DNA of 64,000 bases from CAVSMC01 sp963728935 (GCA_963728935.1 CAVSMC010000001.1:2604001-2668000); one strand, 5' to 3'. Positions 1 through 11,899 are shown, numbered from the stretch's first letter. Program-made: numbers and translations. Notes: a model not told the origin generated them from the sequence alone.

Positions 1-618
1 GAACGCGGTGCCCAGATGCATGCCGTAGGCGGCGAGCGCCGCTTCGCGTGGGGCCGACGCCCCGGCGAGCACCGCGCCGAGTTGCGCCGCCGCCTCGAAC
101 AGCTTCGCGGTCTTGCGCTGGATCACGCTCAAGTAGCGCGCCTCGTCGAGGTCGACGTCGCCGGAGTTCATCAGCTGCAACACCTCGCCCTCGGCGATGA
201 CGTTGGTCGCGTGCGAGACGATCTCGAGAATGCGCATCGACCCGAGACCGACCATCAGCTGGAATGCGCGCGAATACAGGAAGTCGCCGACGAGCACCGA
301 CGCGGCGTTGCCGAACGTCGCGTTAGCAGTCGCGTGGCCGCGTCGCAGCGACGATTCGTCGACGACGTCGTCGTGCAGCAGCGTCGCCGTGTGGATCATC
401 TCGATCACCGCAGCGAGCGTGAAATGATCGCGTCCCGAATAGCCGCATGCGCGAGCGGACAGCACGAGCAGCGCGGGTCGCAGCCGCTTGCCGCCGCTCT
501 CGATCAGGTATTCGCCCACCTGACGGACGAGCGCGACGTCGGAGGCGAGACTCGCGCGAAGCGCGCGGTCGACCTCCGCCATGTCGGGGGTGAGCGAGCG
601 GAGCAGTTTGGTCGGCAA
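1..618 (-). CDS. ispB: Octaprenyl/polyprenyl diphosphate synthase, 3' part cut by window edge
   Basis: Elongates farnesyl diphosphate with isopentenyl units to make the ubiquinone side chain, as a soluble cytoplasmic enzyme. About 200 N-terminal residues of a usual ~320 are present. The first aspartate-rich motif is visible (HHDDVVDES), preceded by GGKRLRP and followed by LRRGHATANATFGNAA; the cut end reads YGMHLGTAF, just before the second aspartate motif. The start is uncertain: an in-frame TTG at 618 gives LPTKLLRSLTPDM, and an ATG at 582 gives MAEVDRAL. Homologues usually carry residues before the MAEV position, so I prefer 618. It is divergent from rplU, the conserved betaproteobacterial arrangement. 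Identity is secure; only the start is in doubt. Confidence 0.93.
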   Translation of the reverse strand, partial: MPTKLLRSLTPDMAEVDRALRASLASDVALVRQVGEYLIESGGKRLRPALLVLSARACGYSGRDHFTLAAVIEMIHTATLLHDDVVDESSLRRGHATANATFGNAASVLVGDFLYSRAFQLMVGLGSMRILEIVSHATNVIAEGEVLQLMNSGDVDLDEARYLSVIQRKTAKLFEAAAQLGAVLAGASAPREAALAAYGMHLGTAF

Positions 619-714
619 AGGGCGGCGGTGAGCGTTTTGCCGCGCGCGATCATCGAGGCGGCGCGAAAGTGTACCGGATGCCCCGCATGCTCGATCGCGC
701 TCGCTCAACTTGGT

Positions 715-903
715 TGACGACATGCCCACAGGGCGTTCATCGAAGCTCATGCAGCGCACGGCACGGGTCGGCTGTCGGGCATCGCCACCGACCTTCGCCG
801 AAGGCTCATGACGACATGCCCAGGGCGTTCACCGAAGCTCATGCAGCGCACGGCAACGGGTTGGCTGTCGGCATCGCTACCGAGCTTTGCCGAAGGCTCA
901 TGA
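715..903. repeat. Two imperfect tandem ~93-bp repeats between ispB and rplU
   Basis: Positions 715-808 (94 bp) and 809-900 (92 bp) are near-identical direct copies that both begin TGACGACATGCCCA and both end CCGAAGGCTCA. A third copy begins at 901 and stops after TGA. Differences are scattered single substitutions and 1-2 base indels, so the duplication is not brand new. The 619-1003 stretch otherwise contains no gene I can support; this duplication makes up about half of it. Confidence 0.85.
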
Positions 904-1003
904 AACGTCGTCGCCGCGAGTCGGCCGTGCGCGTCGGCGGTTGAACGTCGCCGGGCGATCTTCCGGCGACGGTCCAACCGCGTGCTGGCCGCGGTGGACA
1001 GCC

Positions 1004-1033
1004 TTGACCGAAAACCTAGAAAATAGCTATACT
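1004..1033 (+). promoter_or_regulatory. Sigma-70 promoter of rplU-rpmA
   Basis: TTGACC at 1004-1009 and TATACT at 1028-1033 are separated by 18 bp and lie 37 bp ahead of the rplU start. This is among the best consensus matches in the window, as expected for a ribosomal protein operon. Confidence 0.75.
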
Positions 1034-1069
1034 TACCGATTGTCGAAGCGCTCAAACGAGGCAGCGAAC

Positions 1070-1381
1070 ATGTATGCGGTCATCAAGACGGGCGGCAAGC
1101 AGTACAAGGTCGCGCCCGGCGAAAAACTCAAAGTCGAGCTTCTCACGGCGGACGTCGGCGCGCAGGTCGTGCTCGACCAGGTGCTGATGGTCGGCGATGG
1201 TGAAGCGGTCCGTCTCGGCCAGCCGACGCTCGCCGGCGCGAGCGTTACGGCGACCGTCGTCGGACATGGCCGCGGCGACAAGGTGCAGATCTTCAAGATG
1301 CGCCGGCGCAAGAACTATCGCAGGCACCAGGGCCATCGGCAGGGCTATACCGAGATCGCCATCGAGAGCATCGTCGGCTGA
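1070..1381 (+). CDS. rplU: 50S ribosomal protein L21
   Basis: Binds 23S rRNA in the large ribosomal subunit. The product is 103 residues, the exact family length, starting MYAVIKTGGKQYKV and ending in the typical RHQGHRQGYTEIAIESI tail. The ATG at 1070 is chosen over longer in-frame options because it gives the family N-terminus and has GAGG at 1058-1061 as ribosome binding site. It is followed 21 bp later by rpmA, the near-universal partner, and is preceded by a strong promoter. Confidence 0.98.
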   Translation: MYAVIKTGGKQYKVAPGEKLKVELLTADVGAQVVLDQVLMVGDGEAVRLGQPTLAGASVTATVVGHGRGDKVQIFKMRRRKNYRRHQGHRQGYTEIAIESIVG

Positions 1382-1402
1382 TCGGACTGGGGGACAGCAA
1401 CC

Positions 1403-1678
1403 ATGGCACACAAAAAAGCGGGCGGAAGCTCGCGCAACGGCCGCGATTCGCAGGCGAAGCGCCTCGGCGTCAAATCCTACGGCGGCGAACTGATCAACGC
1501 CGGTGCGATCATCGTCCGTCAGCGCGGCACGCCCATCCACGCCGGCGTCAACGTCGGCATCGGCAAGGACCACACGCTCTTCGCGCTGGTGACCGGCCAC
1601 GTCCGCTTCGCGACGCGCGGCAAGAACAAGCGCAAGGTCGCGAGCGTCGAGCCGGTGGCGGCAGCGAACGCCGACTGA
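1403..1678 (+). CDS. rpmA: 50S ribosomal protein L27
   Basis: Large-subunit protein near the peptidyl-transferase centre. It is 91 residues with the canonical start MAHKKAGGSSRNGRDS and the conserved RQRGTPIHAGVNVGIGKDHTLFA stretch, so family and start are certain. It is cotranscribed with rplU and ends before a clear intrinsic terminator at 1731. In many bacteria obgE follows; here the operon ends and a convergent lptFG operon follows instead. Confidence 0.98.
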   Translation: MAHKKAGGSSRNGRDSQAKRLGVKSYGGELINAGAIIVRQRGTPIHAGVNVGIGKDHTLFALVTGHVRFATRGKNKRKVASVEPVAAANAD

Positions 1679-1730
1679 CCCGCTGGCGACGCCAAGCGAA
1701 TCGCTGGCGCCGCTCTACCGTGCGTTCCAC

Positions 1731-1769
1731 GGGGCTCCGACGGCCGACGTCGGAGCCCCGATTTGTTTG
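1731..1769 (+). terminator. Rho-independent terminator of rplU-rpmA
   Basis: A perfect 11-bp GC-rich stem (GGGGCTCCGAC at 1731-1741 with GTCGGAGCCCC at 1749-1759) closes a 7-base loop and is followed by ATTTGTTT. It sits between convergent rpmA and lptG and may serve both directions, although the T-run is only on the rpmA side. Confidence 0.85.
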
Positions 1770-1784
1770 GCGCGCTTCACGCGC

Positions 1785-2867
1785 TCATCGTCGCTCGAGC
1801 TTCCACAGCAACGCCGCGGTGAGCGCGACGAACGCGACCAGCGGGAATACGGCGGAGAACAACGGCGGCCACTCGTTCAGCACGCCGAGGTTCGTGAACA
1901 GCCGACCAAGCAGAAAGAACGCGAGGCCGAGCATCGTGCCCGCGAAAATGCGGAATCCGACACCGCCGCCGCGGCGCTGGAAATACGCGAACGGCAGCGC
2001 GAGCAGCATCATCACCAGCACGGCCGCCGGGTAGAAGATCTTGTTCCAGAACGCGATCTCGAACCGCGTCGTCTTTTGCGCACCCGTGCCGAGCAGCCGC
2101 ATGTTGTCCCACAACGTGTTGAGCTCGAGCCGCTCCGGCGGAACCTGGTAGACGTTGAGCAGCGAGGGGCGCAGCACCGTTTCCCACGTCGCGGTATCCG
2201 CTTGGCTCATCCGCACGCGTCCGGACGTCACGTTGGTGACATGAACGTTCGACAATCGCAACTGGCCGTTGCCCGCGAAAGTCGCCGAGTCGGCCACGCG
2301 CATCACGGCGAGACGAAGCGAATCGTCGAACTCGTAGATGCGAACGCCGACCAGCGTGAGATCGGGAAGCACGCCGCGGATGTTGACCATCGCGCGCTCC
2401 TGGCGAAACCAGAATCCCGATTCGAACTGTCGCGCGGTGAAACGCGGCGTATCGCCCTTGGACGATGCACGCACCGCTTGCGAAATGCGCTCGGCCGGCG
2501 GCGAGACGAACTCGCCCGCGAGGAAGGTGACGATCGCGAGCGGAATGCCGACGCGCATCAGCGCCCATGTAACCTGGGCCAGCGACGCGCCCGACGCGCG
2601 CATCACCGTGTATTCCGAATTCGACACGAGGTTCGCGAGCGCGAACAGCGTGCCGATGAGCGCCGCGATCGGAAACAGCTCGTACATCCGAGAAGGTAGC
2701 TGCAGCGCGACGTAGAGCAGCGCGCGCGTGATCGTGTAGCCGCCGCGGCCGACGTCGCCCAGCTCGTGGATCAAGTCGAAGAACGCGAACAGCATCACCA
2801 GCGCGCCGAAGATGAACAGCACGGCGCCGAGAACTTCGCGTCCGATATAGCGCGTGAGCGTTCTCAT
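1785..2867 (-). CDS. lptG: LPS export ABC transporter permease LptG
   Basis: Inner-membrane permease that, with LptF and the LptB ATPase, extracts lipopolysaccharide and feeds it to the LptCAD bridge. The product is 360 residues, the normal length, with an N-terminal transmembrane block (VLGAVLFIFGALVMLFAFFD), a second pair of helices, a large periplasmic beta-jellyroll region (about 120-265) and a C-terminal block of three helices. Its ATG overlaps the lptF stop codon by 4 bp (ATGA), so the two are translationally coupled. The pair is divergent from pepA, as in other betaproteobacteria. LptB is not in the window. Confidence 0.96.
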   Translation of the reverse strand: MRTLTRYIGREVLGAVLFIFGALVMLFAFFDLIHELGDVGRGGYTITRALLYVALQLPSRMYELFPIAALIGTLFALANLVSNSEYTVMRASGASLAQVTWALMRVGIPLAIVTFLAGEFVSPPAERISQAVRASSKGDTPRFTARQFESGFWFRQERAMVNIRGVLPDLTLVGVRIYEFDDSLRLAVMRVADSATFAGNGQLRLSNVHVTNVTSGRVRMSQADTATWETVLRPSLLNVYQVPPERLELNTLWDNMRLLGTGAQKTTRFEIAFWNKIFYPAAVLVMMLLALPFAYFQRRGGGVGFRIFAGTMLGLAFFLLGRLFTNLGVLNEWPPLFSAVFPLVAFVALTAALLWKLERR

Positions 2868-3961
2868 GCCGGTGCACCACGCGCCGCGCCGCGCCCCAGC
2901 AATCCGAACGGCCTCAACTCGCGGCCGAACAGCAGCAGCACGATGCCGGCCGCGATCACGTGCGGCAGCGTGAGCCCGAGCCAGAAATCGAGCTTGCCCT
3001 GCGCGATGAAGCTCTGCACGATGTTCAGGCAGTTGCTGTAGAGCATGTACAGGAAGGCTGCCGCGACGAGATTGAACGAGCGTCCCATCCGCGGATTGAC
3101 TTTCGCGAGCGGCAGCGCGAGCAGCGTGAGCATCAGCGCCGAGATCGGAACGGAGACGCGCCAGAACATCTCCGCACGCTCGACGTTGCCGTCGATCACG
3201 GCGAGCGTCGGCGTTGGAATCGCCTTCGTCGATACCGGCAGGGCGCGAAGCTCCGCCGGTTCGATCCGTCGTCCGAGCCGCTCGAACTCGACGATCCGAT
3301 AGTCGCTGCTGCCGGGGTCGCCCTCGTAGCGACGGCCCTCGGACAGCACGATGAAGCGGTCGCCGTTGTCGCTTTCCTCGAGCGTGCCGGTGCGCGCGAC
3401 GGTGATGACATCCTTACCGTTTTCCACCGAATGCAGGAAGATGTTGTGGATCGTGCCGTCGAAGGTGTTGATGCTCTCGACGAAGACGACGACGTTCGCG
3501 CGCTTGAACTCGTGGAAAAGCCCCGGCGAGATCAGCGTGATCTCGTCGCGCGATTCGAGCTGTCGCTCGTACTCGAGCTTGCGCTGCTCCGCCCACGGCG
3601 AAAGATAGAGCGACAACACGATGATCGCGATCAGGAACGGCGCCGCAAACAGGAGGATCGGCACCAGCCACGCCGTCGGTCCCTGCCCCGACGACATCCA
3701 GACGACCATCTCGCTGTCGCGGTACCAGCGCGAAAGCGTCAGCAGCACCGTGAGGAACAGCGCGACCGACAGCAGGATATTGAGATAGAAAAGGGCGTTG
3801 AAGCCGAGCAGCGCGAGTATTCCCTCGGGCGCAACGGCGCCGCCGGCGGCGCGCCCGAGCAGCCGGAGAACCAGATTGGTGAACAGGATCGAGAGCAGGA
3901 TGACGAACAGCCCGATCGCGGTCGCCGTCAATTCCCGTACGAGGCTGCGTCGAAAAATCAT
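2864..3961 (-). CDS. lptF: LPS export ABC transporter permease LptF
   Basis: Partner permease of LptG. The product is 365 residues beginning MIFRRSLVRELTATA, with a transmembrane helix at about 13-33, further helices near 50-75 and 95-120, a periplasmic domain (about 125-270), and a C-terminal helical bundle that includes LKVNP-like (LAKVNPRMGR) and NCLNIVQSFI segments typical of the family. It is the first gene of the lptF-lptG operon, reading away from pepA across a 100-bp divergent promoter region. Confidence 0.96.
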   Translation of the reverse strand: MIFRRSLVRELTATAIGLFVILLSILFTNLVLRLLGRAAGGAVAPEGILALLGFNALFYLNILLSVALFLTVLLTLSRWYRDSEMVVWMSSGQGPTAWLVPILLFAAPFLIAIIVLSLYLSPWAEQRKLEYERQLESRDEITLISPGLFHEFKRANVVVFVESINTFDGTIHNIFLHSVENGKDVITVARTGTLEESDNGDRFIVLSEGRRYEGDPGSSDYRIVEFERLGRRIEPAELRALPVSTKAIPTPTLAVIDGNVERAEMFWRVSVPISALMLTLLALPLAKVNPRMGRSFNLVAAAFLYMLYSNCLNIVQSFIAQGKLDFWLGLTLPHVIAAGIVLLLFGRELRPFGLLGRGAARGAPA

Positions 3962-3976
3962 GACGCCGGAAGAATT

Positions 3977-4006
3977 TTGACTTTTTTGGCCGGGTTTGCC
4001 GATAAT
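3977..4006 (+). promoter_or_regulatory. Promoter of pepA
   Basis: TTGACT at 3977-3982 and GATAAT at 4001-4006 with an 18-bp spacer, 56 bp before the pepA ATG, in the lptF/pepA divergent region. Confidence 0.6.
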
Positions 4007-4061
4007 GCGGGCCTCGCCGCTCTACGGCACAGAAAGCGAACGAGTCACACAGGGGACAGCG

Positions 4062-5558
4062 ATGGAATTTACCATAAAAAGTGGTAGCCCCGAGAAGCAG
4101 CGCAGCGCCTGCGTCGTCGTCGGGGTGTTCGATAACCGTAAGCTTTCGCTGTCGGCGGAGCTCATCGACCGCGCATCGAACGGATATATCAGCGAAATCA
4201 TCCGTCGCGGCGACATGGAGGGCAAGCTCGGCTCGACGCTGCTGCTGCACAACGTGCGCGGCACGCTCGCCGATCGCGTGTTGCTCGTCGGCCTCGGCAA
4301 GGAGCGCGACTTCCGCGACAAGGAGTTCCGTTCGGCGGTCAAGTCAGCGGTCAAGTTGCTTAATGAGACCGGTTCGTACGAAGCTGTCATTTATCTCACC
4401 GAAGAGAAAGTAAAGCGCCGCGAAGTCCAGTGGCGCGTCGAGCACGCGGTCGTCGTTGCGATGGAGGCCGTCTACCGTTTCGAGCAGATGAAGAGCCAAC
4501 CGACCGAGGTCCGGCGGCCGCTGCGCAAGCTGACGTTGTCGGTGCCGCAGCGCTCCGATCTCGCCGCCGGCGAGGCAGCGGCCGCGCGCGGGCTCGCGAT
4601 TGCGCACGGCGTCGAGCTCACGCGCGATCTCGGCAACCTCCCGGCGAATGTCTGCACGCCGACGTACCTCGCCGCGGCGGCGCAGGATTTCACCAAGGAG
4701 TTCCCGGACGTCAAGGTCACGGTGCTCGACCGCACGGAGATCGAGGAGCTCGCCATGGGCTCGTTTCTGTCGGTCGCCAACGGCACGGCCGAGCCGCCGA
4801 AGTTCATCGTGATGGAGTACCACGGCGCGGCGAAGAAGCAGCGTCCGTTCGTGCTGGTCGGCAAAGGCATCACGTTCGACACCGGCGGCATTTCGTTGAA
4901 GCCGGGCCTCGATATGGATCAGATGAAGTTCGACATGTGCGGCGCGGCGAGCGTGCTCGGCACGTTTCGCGCAATCGCGGAGCTCAAGGCGAAAGTCAAT
5001 CTGATCGGACTCGTTCCGGCGTGCGAGAACATGCCGTCGGGCAAGGCGACGAAGCCCGGCGACGTCGTGAAGAGCATGTCGGGCCAGACGATCGAGATCC
5101 TCAACACGGACGCGGAGGGACGCCTGATCCTCGCCGACGCGCTGACCTACGCCGAGCGCTACGAGCCGGAGGCGGTCGTCGATGTCGCGACGCTGACCGG
5201 CGCGATGGTGATCGCCCTCGGACACGTCGCCTCGGGCGTCTTCAGCAGCAGCGACACGCTCGCACGCGCACTGATCGCCGCGGGCGACGATGCGTACGAT
5301 CGCGGCTGGCCGATGCCGCTGTGGGAAGACTACCAGGAGGGGCTCAACAGCAATTTCGCCGATTTCGCGAACATCGCCGGCCGCGCCGGCGGCAGCATCA
5401 CGGCGGCTTGCTTCCTGTCGCGTTTCACTCGCAAGTATGATTGGGCGCATGTCGACATCGCCGGCACTGCGTACCGCGAAGGCAAGGAAAAGGGCGCAAC
5501 CGGACGGCCGGTGCCGATGCTGACCACGTGGCTGCTTGCCAACGAATCGGCTTCCTAG
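4062..5558 (+). CDS. pepA: Leucyl aminopeptidase (cytosol aminopeptidase, M17)
   Basis: Di-metal hexameric aminopeptidase that releases N-terminal residues from peptides; in E. coli it also acts as a DNA-binding architectural protein. The product is 498 residues. The M17 signature NTDAEGRLILADALTYA is intact, as is the upstream metal and lysine segment VGKGITFDTGGISLKPG. The ATG at 4062 is chosen because AGGGGA lies about 6 bp upstream and the resulting MEFTIKSG start fits the family; an ATG at 3996 would add 22 unlikely residues. It is followed by holC after 36 bp, a conserved linkage. Confidence 0.97.
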   Translation: MEFTIKSGSPEKQRSACVVVGVFDNRKLSLSAELIDRASNGYISEIIRRGDMEGKLGSTLLLHNVRGTLADRVLLVGLGKERDFRDKEFRSAVKSAVKLLNETGSYEAVIYLTEEKVKRREVQWRVEHAVVVAMEAVYRFEQMKSQPTEVRRPLRKLTLSVPQRSDLAAGEAAAARGLAIAHGVELTRDLGNLPANVCTPTYLAAAAQDFTKEFPDVKVTVLDRTEIEELAMGSFLSVANGTAEPPKFIVMEYHGAAKKQRPFVLVGKGITFDTGGISLKPGLDMDQMKFDMCGAASVLGTFRAIAELKAKVNLIGLVPACENMPSGKATKPGDVVKSMSGQTIEILNTDAEGRLILADALTYAERYEPEAVVDVATLTGAMVIALGHVASGVFSSSDTLARALIAAGDDAYDRGWPMPLWEDYQEGLNSNFADFANIAGRAGGSITAACFLSRFTRKYDWAHVDIAGTAYREGKEKGATGRPVPMLTTWLLANESAS

Positions 5559-5594
5559 CCTGTCGGAAAGTCTAGGCTCACGCATTCGCCGGCG

Positions 5595-6020
5595 ATGACG
5601 ACGATCGACTTCTACACGCATTGCGACGATCCTCTCGAAGTCGCGGCACGGCTCGCGGCGAAAGCGTGGATGCAATGCGGCAGCGCGCGCGTGCTGACGC
5701 TCGATGCGCAGACGACCGCCGCGCTCGACGAGTTGCTGTGGCGTCAGCCGGCGACCGGCTTCCTGCCGCATTGCCGCCTTGCGAGCCCGCTCGCCGCCGA
5801 AACGCCGGTGCTCGTCGACCATGCGCTCGAGCACGAGGGCCCGGCCGCCGTGCTCGTCAATCTGCACACGCAACCGCCGCCGTTCTTCGCGCGTTTCGAG
5901 CGGCTGGCCGAGATCGTCGGCTGCGATGACGAAGCGATCGCCGCCGGCCGCGCGCGGTGGCGCTTCTACAAGGAGCGCGGCTACGAGCTGCGCTCGCACA
6001 ACGTGTCGGGACGCGGATAG
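5595..6020 (+). CDS. holC: DNA polymerase III chi subunit
   Basis: Clamp-loader accessory protein that links the Pol III holoenzyme to single-stranded-DNA-binding protein. The product is 141 residues starting MTTIDFYTHCDD, with the family features FLPHCRL in the middle and YKERGYELRSHNV at the C-terminus. It lies between pepA and the DUF2486-like gene, with valS beyond, which is the usual betaproteobacterial order. The next ATG is only 3 bp after its stop, so the two are probably cotranscribed. Confidence 0.95.
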   Translation: MTTIDFYTHCDDPLEVAARLAAKAWMQCGSARVLTLDAQTTAALDELLWRQPATGFLPHCRLASPLAAETPVLVDHALEHEGPAAVLVNLHTQPPPFFARFERLAEIVGCDDEAIAAGRARWRFYKERGYELRSHNVSGRG

Positions 6021-6023
6021 GCG

Positions 6024-6938
6024 ATGCCCACGGCGCGCGAGCTGCTCGAGCAGGCCGACGCGCTGATGCGGCGAAATCGAATGCCTGCGGGCGAAATGCC
6101 GCCGCGTCCGGTCGACATTCCGGTTCTGACCGAAGTGGTCGAAGCGCCCGCGCGCTTCGCCGACGCGCCGTCGTCGCCTCGTCGCCCCGCCGACGCAAAG
6201 GACGGGCGAGCGAAGCAATCCGATATCGAGCCGCCGACGCCGGTGCTCGCGCTCGACGATGTACCCGTGCTCACCGACGTCGTCGAGGAGATCGAAGCGC
6301 CGACCATCGCCGGGAGCTTCGACGACGACGAGCCCTCGCAATGGGAAATCGAGCGCGACCGCGCTGCGCCTGTTCGCGCAGGCGAAGTGCCCGCCGTAAC
6401 CGCGACCGCCGCGGACCGCGACGTGAAGCCTTCGGGGACCCTTGACGATAGCGCGGCGCCGGCGCCTGACGATTCGGAGGCGCGCACCGCCGGCGATCCG
6501 TCCGCGGCGCAATCGAGCGATACGAGTGTCGTCGCGCCGACGCAACCGGACGAAGTCGACGAGTTGGCGCTCGACGAGCTCGAAGCGCCGAGCGCGCCGC
6601 CATCCGGGCCGACGTCGGCGACGCAGCCCGTTGCGAGCGCGAGTACGCTAGCCACGCCTCGCGAAGCTCCTTCGCCGGCCTCCGGCGCGGCGGACGACGA
6701 CGACGAGCAGTGGGACGCGCTCGCCGAAGAGATCCGCATGCAAGTGCTGCAACGGATCGACATGTTCACCGACACTGGGCTGCACGAGCAGCTCACGGTG
6801 CGGCTCAAGCCGATCGTCGACCGTGCGAGCGCCGATCTCGTCGCGACGATCAACGAGCAGGTGAGGCAATTGTTGCGAACGTACGTCGCCGAAGCGGTCG
6901 AGCGCGAGATCGAGAAATGGCGTTACGGCGGAGGCTGA
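6024..6938 (+). CDS. Acidic low-complexity protein, DUF2486-like
   Basis: Function unknown. The 304-residue product has three parts: a short basic N-terminus (ARELLEQADALMRRNR), a long acidic disordered middle rich in Asp, Glu, Ala, Pro and Ser, and an amphipathic C-terminal helical region (about 240-304, LHEQLTVRLKPIV through EREIEKWRYGG). The motif PVLTEVVE near residue 40 recurs as PVLTDVVEE near 80, a hallmark of the DUF2486 proteins found between holC and valS in Burkholderia. Assignment rests on position and this motif rather than on an alignment. No signal peptide or membrane segment is seen. Confidence 0.75.
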   Translation: MPTARELLEQADALMRRNRMPAGEMPPRPVDIPVLTEVVEAPARFADAPSSPRRPADAKDGRAKQSDIEPPTPVLALDDVPVLTDVVEEIEAPTIAGSFDDDEPSQWEIERDRAAPVRAGEVPAVTATAADRDVKPSGTLDDSAAPAPDDSEARTAGDPSAAQSSDTSVVAPTQPDEVDELALDELEAPSAPPSGPTSATQPVASASTLATPREAPSPASGAADDDDEQWDALAEEIRMQVLQRIDMFTDTGLHEQLTVRLKPIVDRASADLVATINEQVRQLLRTYVAEAVEREIEKWRYGGG

Positions 6939-7046
6939 CGGCGCGACCGTGCGGCGGCTCCCGTGCATTGACGATGGAGGCAACCTGCCGCGAATCGGCG
7001 TGCACAACCGCCAACGCGTTTCGGGGGGACGTCGGCGTGCTCGAGC

Positions 7047-7052
7047 TATAAT
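7047..7052 (+). promoter_or_regulatory. Candidate -10 element for the DUF3299 gene
   Basis: A perfect TATAAT lies 55 bp ahead of the ATG at 7108. No convincing -35 is seen, so this is a weak call. Confidence 0.4.
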
Positions 7053-7107
7053 GAAAGACGCGATCCGCGCGTGGCGGGCCGAGGGCCCGATCGATGGAGG
7101 AACCGCA

Positions 7108-7626
7108 ATGCGCCACGTGATTGCTGCTGCCGCGCTGACAATCGCCGTTGCCGCCACGTTCCCCGCGCTCGCGGTCGTCAGCGATATTCCGAGCGCAGGG
7201 CTGCCGAGCGCGACGGACTACAGCCAGATCGCATTGCCGGAGCGCGCCGGTATCGTGTCGTGGCGCACGCTCGCGCAAGTCGAGCCGGTCAAGCAAGACG
7301 GCAAGATGGTGCCGTCGTTCTCACGCGAGATTCTCGGTCTCGACCAGAAGGACGTCAAAGTCCAGGGCTTCATCATTCCGCTCGATCTGGGCGACAAGCA
7401 AAAGCGGTTTCTGCTCTCCGCTGTCCCGCCGCATTGCCCGTTCTGCATGCCGGCCGGCCCTGAAGGAGTCGTCGAGGTGCAGGCGAATACGCCGGTGAAA
7501 TACGCACTGGAACCGATCGTCGTATCGGGCCGCTTCGCCGTGCTCAAGAACGACGAGGGCGGGCTGCTGTATCGGATCACCGACGCCGCGCAGGTCGACG
7601 CAACGCCGTTGGCAGCGGCGAAGTAG
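7108..7626 (+). CDS. Exported DUF3299-type protein
   Basis: The 172-residue product has a cleavable signal peptide (MRHVIAAAALTIAVAATFPALA) and a domain with IVSWRTLAQVEPV, VKVQGFIIPLD and a PPHCPFCMPAGPEG cysteine motif, which fits DUF3299, a periplasmic family of unknown function often near metal or lipoprotein-export genes. The ATG at 7108 is set by GGAGG at 7096-7100. The HCPFC pair could bind metal or be redox active (inference). It sits alone between the holC operon and valS with its own -10 element. Confidence 0.8.
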   Translation: MRHVIAAAALTIAVAATFPALAVVSDIPSAGLPSATDYSQIALPERAGIVSWRTLAQVEPVKQDGKMVPSFSREILGLDQKDVKVQGFIIPLDLGDKQKRFLLSAVPPHCPFCMPAGPEGVVEVQANTPVKYALEPIVVSGRFAVLKNDEGGLLYRITDAAQVDATPLAAAK

Positions 7627-7654
7627 CCAGGGACGCGGCGTCGTCGGCCTGCCC

Positions 7655-7728
7655 GTCATTCCCGCGAACGCGGGAATCCAGCGTCTTTCCGACGAACGCC
7701 ACTGGGTCCCCGCCTGCGCAGGGACGAC
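7655..7728. repeat. 74-bp REP/BIME-like inverted pair, copy 1
   Basis: Two inverted modules, GTCATTCCCGCGAACGCGGG at 7655 and its diverged reverse complement ending at 7728 (CTGGGTCCCCGCC...GGGACGAC), each form a hairpin and together a longer one. The same element, also 74 bp, occurs at 25235-25308. It is extragenic, between the DUF3299 gene and valS. Confidence 0.8.
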
Positions 7729-7741
7729 ATTCGGCGTCCGC

Positions 7742-7747
7742 TATAAT
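7742..7747 (+). promoter_or_regulatory. Candidate -10 element of valS
   Basis: A perfect TATAAT 28 bp before the valS ATG and directly after the REP-like element. The -35 region would fall inside the repeat and is not consensus. Confidence 0.45.
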
Positions 7748-7775
7748 TCCATGTTTTGAAACGTCGATTCCGTCG

Positions 7776-10633
<2,858 letters not shown>

Positions 10634-10637
<4 letters not shown>

Positions 10638-11899
10638 CCATCGACCTCGCGCGCACGTTCCGCGCGCTGCGGTATCGCAACTACCGGCTGTTCTTCATCG
10701 GTCAGGGACTGTCGCTGTGCGGAACGTGGCTGCAGCAGGTCGCGATGGGCTGGCTCGCGTACCGGGTCACCGGATCGGCGTTGCTGCTCGGCGCGATCGC
10801 TTTCTGCGGCAATATCGGCATCCTGCTGTTCGGAACGCTCGCGGGCGTGCTCGCCGATCGCGTGCGCAAGCGGCGAGCGCTCTACATCACGCAGTCGCTG
10901 ATGCTCGTACAGGCGGCCACGCTCGCCGTGCTGACGGCAACGAACGCCGTGCAGATCTGGCACTTGATCGTGCTCGCGCTGTGGCTCGGCACCGTTGCCG
11001 CGTTCGACGCGCCGCTGCGGCAGGCGTCGTACGTGCACTTCGTCGACGATCGCGATGATCTGGCGAACGCGATCGCGCTCAATTCGCTGATGGTCAACGC
11101 CGCGCGCGTCGTCGGCCCGGCGCTCGCCGGGCTGATGCTCGCCGCGGCGAGCGAGGCCGTCTGTTTCGCCCTGAACGCGCTGTCGTTCGTCGCGGTGATC
11201 GTCGCTTTCGTGCGGATGGATTGGCGCGACGAGCCGCGCGTGGCCATCGCGGGCGGATGGCTCGCGCACTGGACCGAGGGTGCGCGTTATGCGCTCGGCT
11301 TTCCGCCGGCGCGTGCGCTGCTCGCGCTCGTCGCGGTGCTCGCATGGACCATTTCGCCGTACGCATCGCTGATGCCGATCTACGCGAAGGACATCTATGG
11401 CGGTGGACCGCACACGCTCGGCTTTCTGCTCGCCGCCGCCGGCGCAGGCGCTCTGGCGAGCACCGCGTTTCTCGCGAGCCGGCGCTCGGTCGCGGGGCTC
11501 GGCCGCGTGATCGTCGCAGCGGCGGCAACGGCAGGCATCGCGCTCGCAGCATTTTCGTATCTCACCGTGCTGCCGCTTGCGCTCGTGCTGATGGTCGCCG
11601 TCGGCGGCGGCGTAATCCTCGCCGCGGCATCGGCGAACACGATCCTGCAAACGCTCGTCGAGGACCGGTTGCGCGGCCGCGTGGCGGGCTTCTACGTGAT
11701 GGCGTTTCTCGGCGTCGCACCGCTCGGTCAGCTCGCCGCCGGCGCGCTCGCGCGAGCGATCGGCGTGCAGCCGACGTTCCTTGCGAACGGTCTCGTCGCA
11801 TTCGCCGCCGCGCTGCTGTTCGCCCGCGAGCTGCCGGTGCTGCGCACGATCGTGCGGCCGATCTACGCCGCGCGAGGCATCGACGTCGGCGATTCGTAA
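10634..11899 (+). CDS. MFS transporter, EntS/DUF894-like
   Basis: Predicted 12-helix major facilitator exporter of 421 residues in the family that includes the enterobactin exporter EntS. It starts RTFRALRYRNYRLFFIGQGLSLCGTWLQQVA and has the loop 2-3 motif GVLADRVRKRRAL. The GTG start at 10634 overlaps the valS TGA by 4 bp, suggesting translational coupling. The substrate cannot be told from the sequence and no siderophore genes are nearby. The 3' flank (11900 onward) turns into accessory DNA. Confidence 0.85.

Noticed and set aside
3962..4061. Riboswitch or structured leader before pepA
   Set aside because: The 100-bp divergent region is explained by a simple promoter and Shine-Dalgarno; I see no conserved aptamer motif.
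4344..6545. A 733-codon minus-strand open frame
   Set aside because: Antisense to pepA, holC and the DUF2486-like gene; composition is that of a shadow frame and there are no family motifs.
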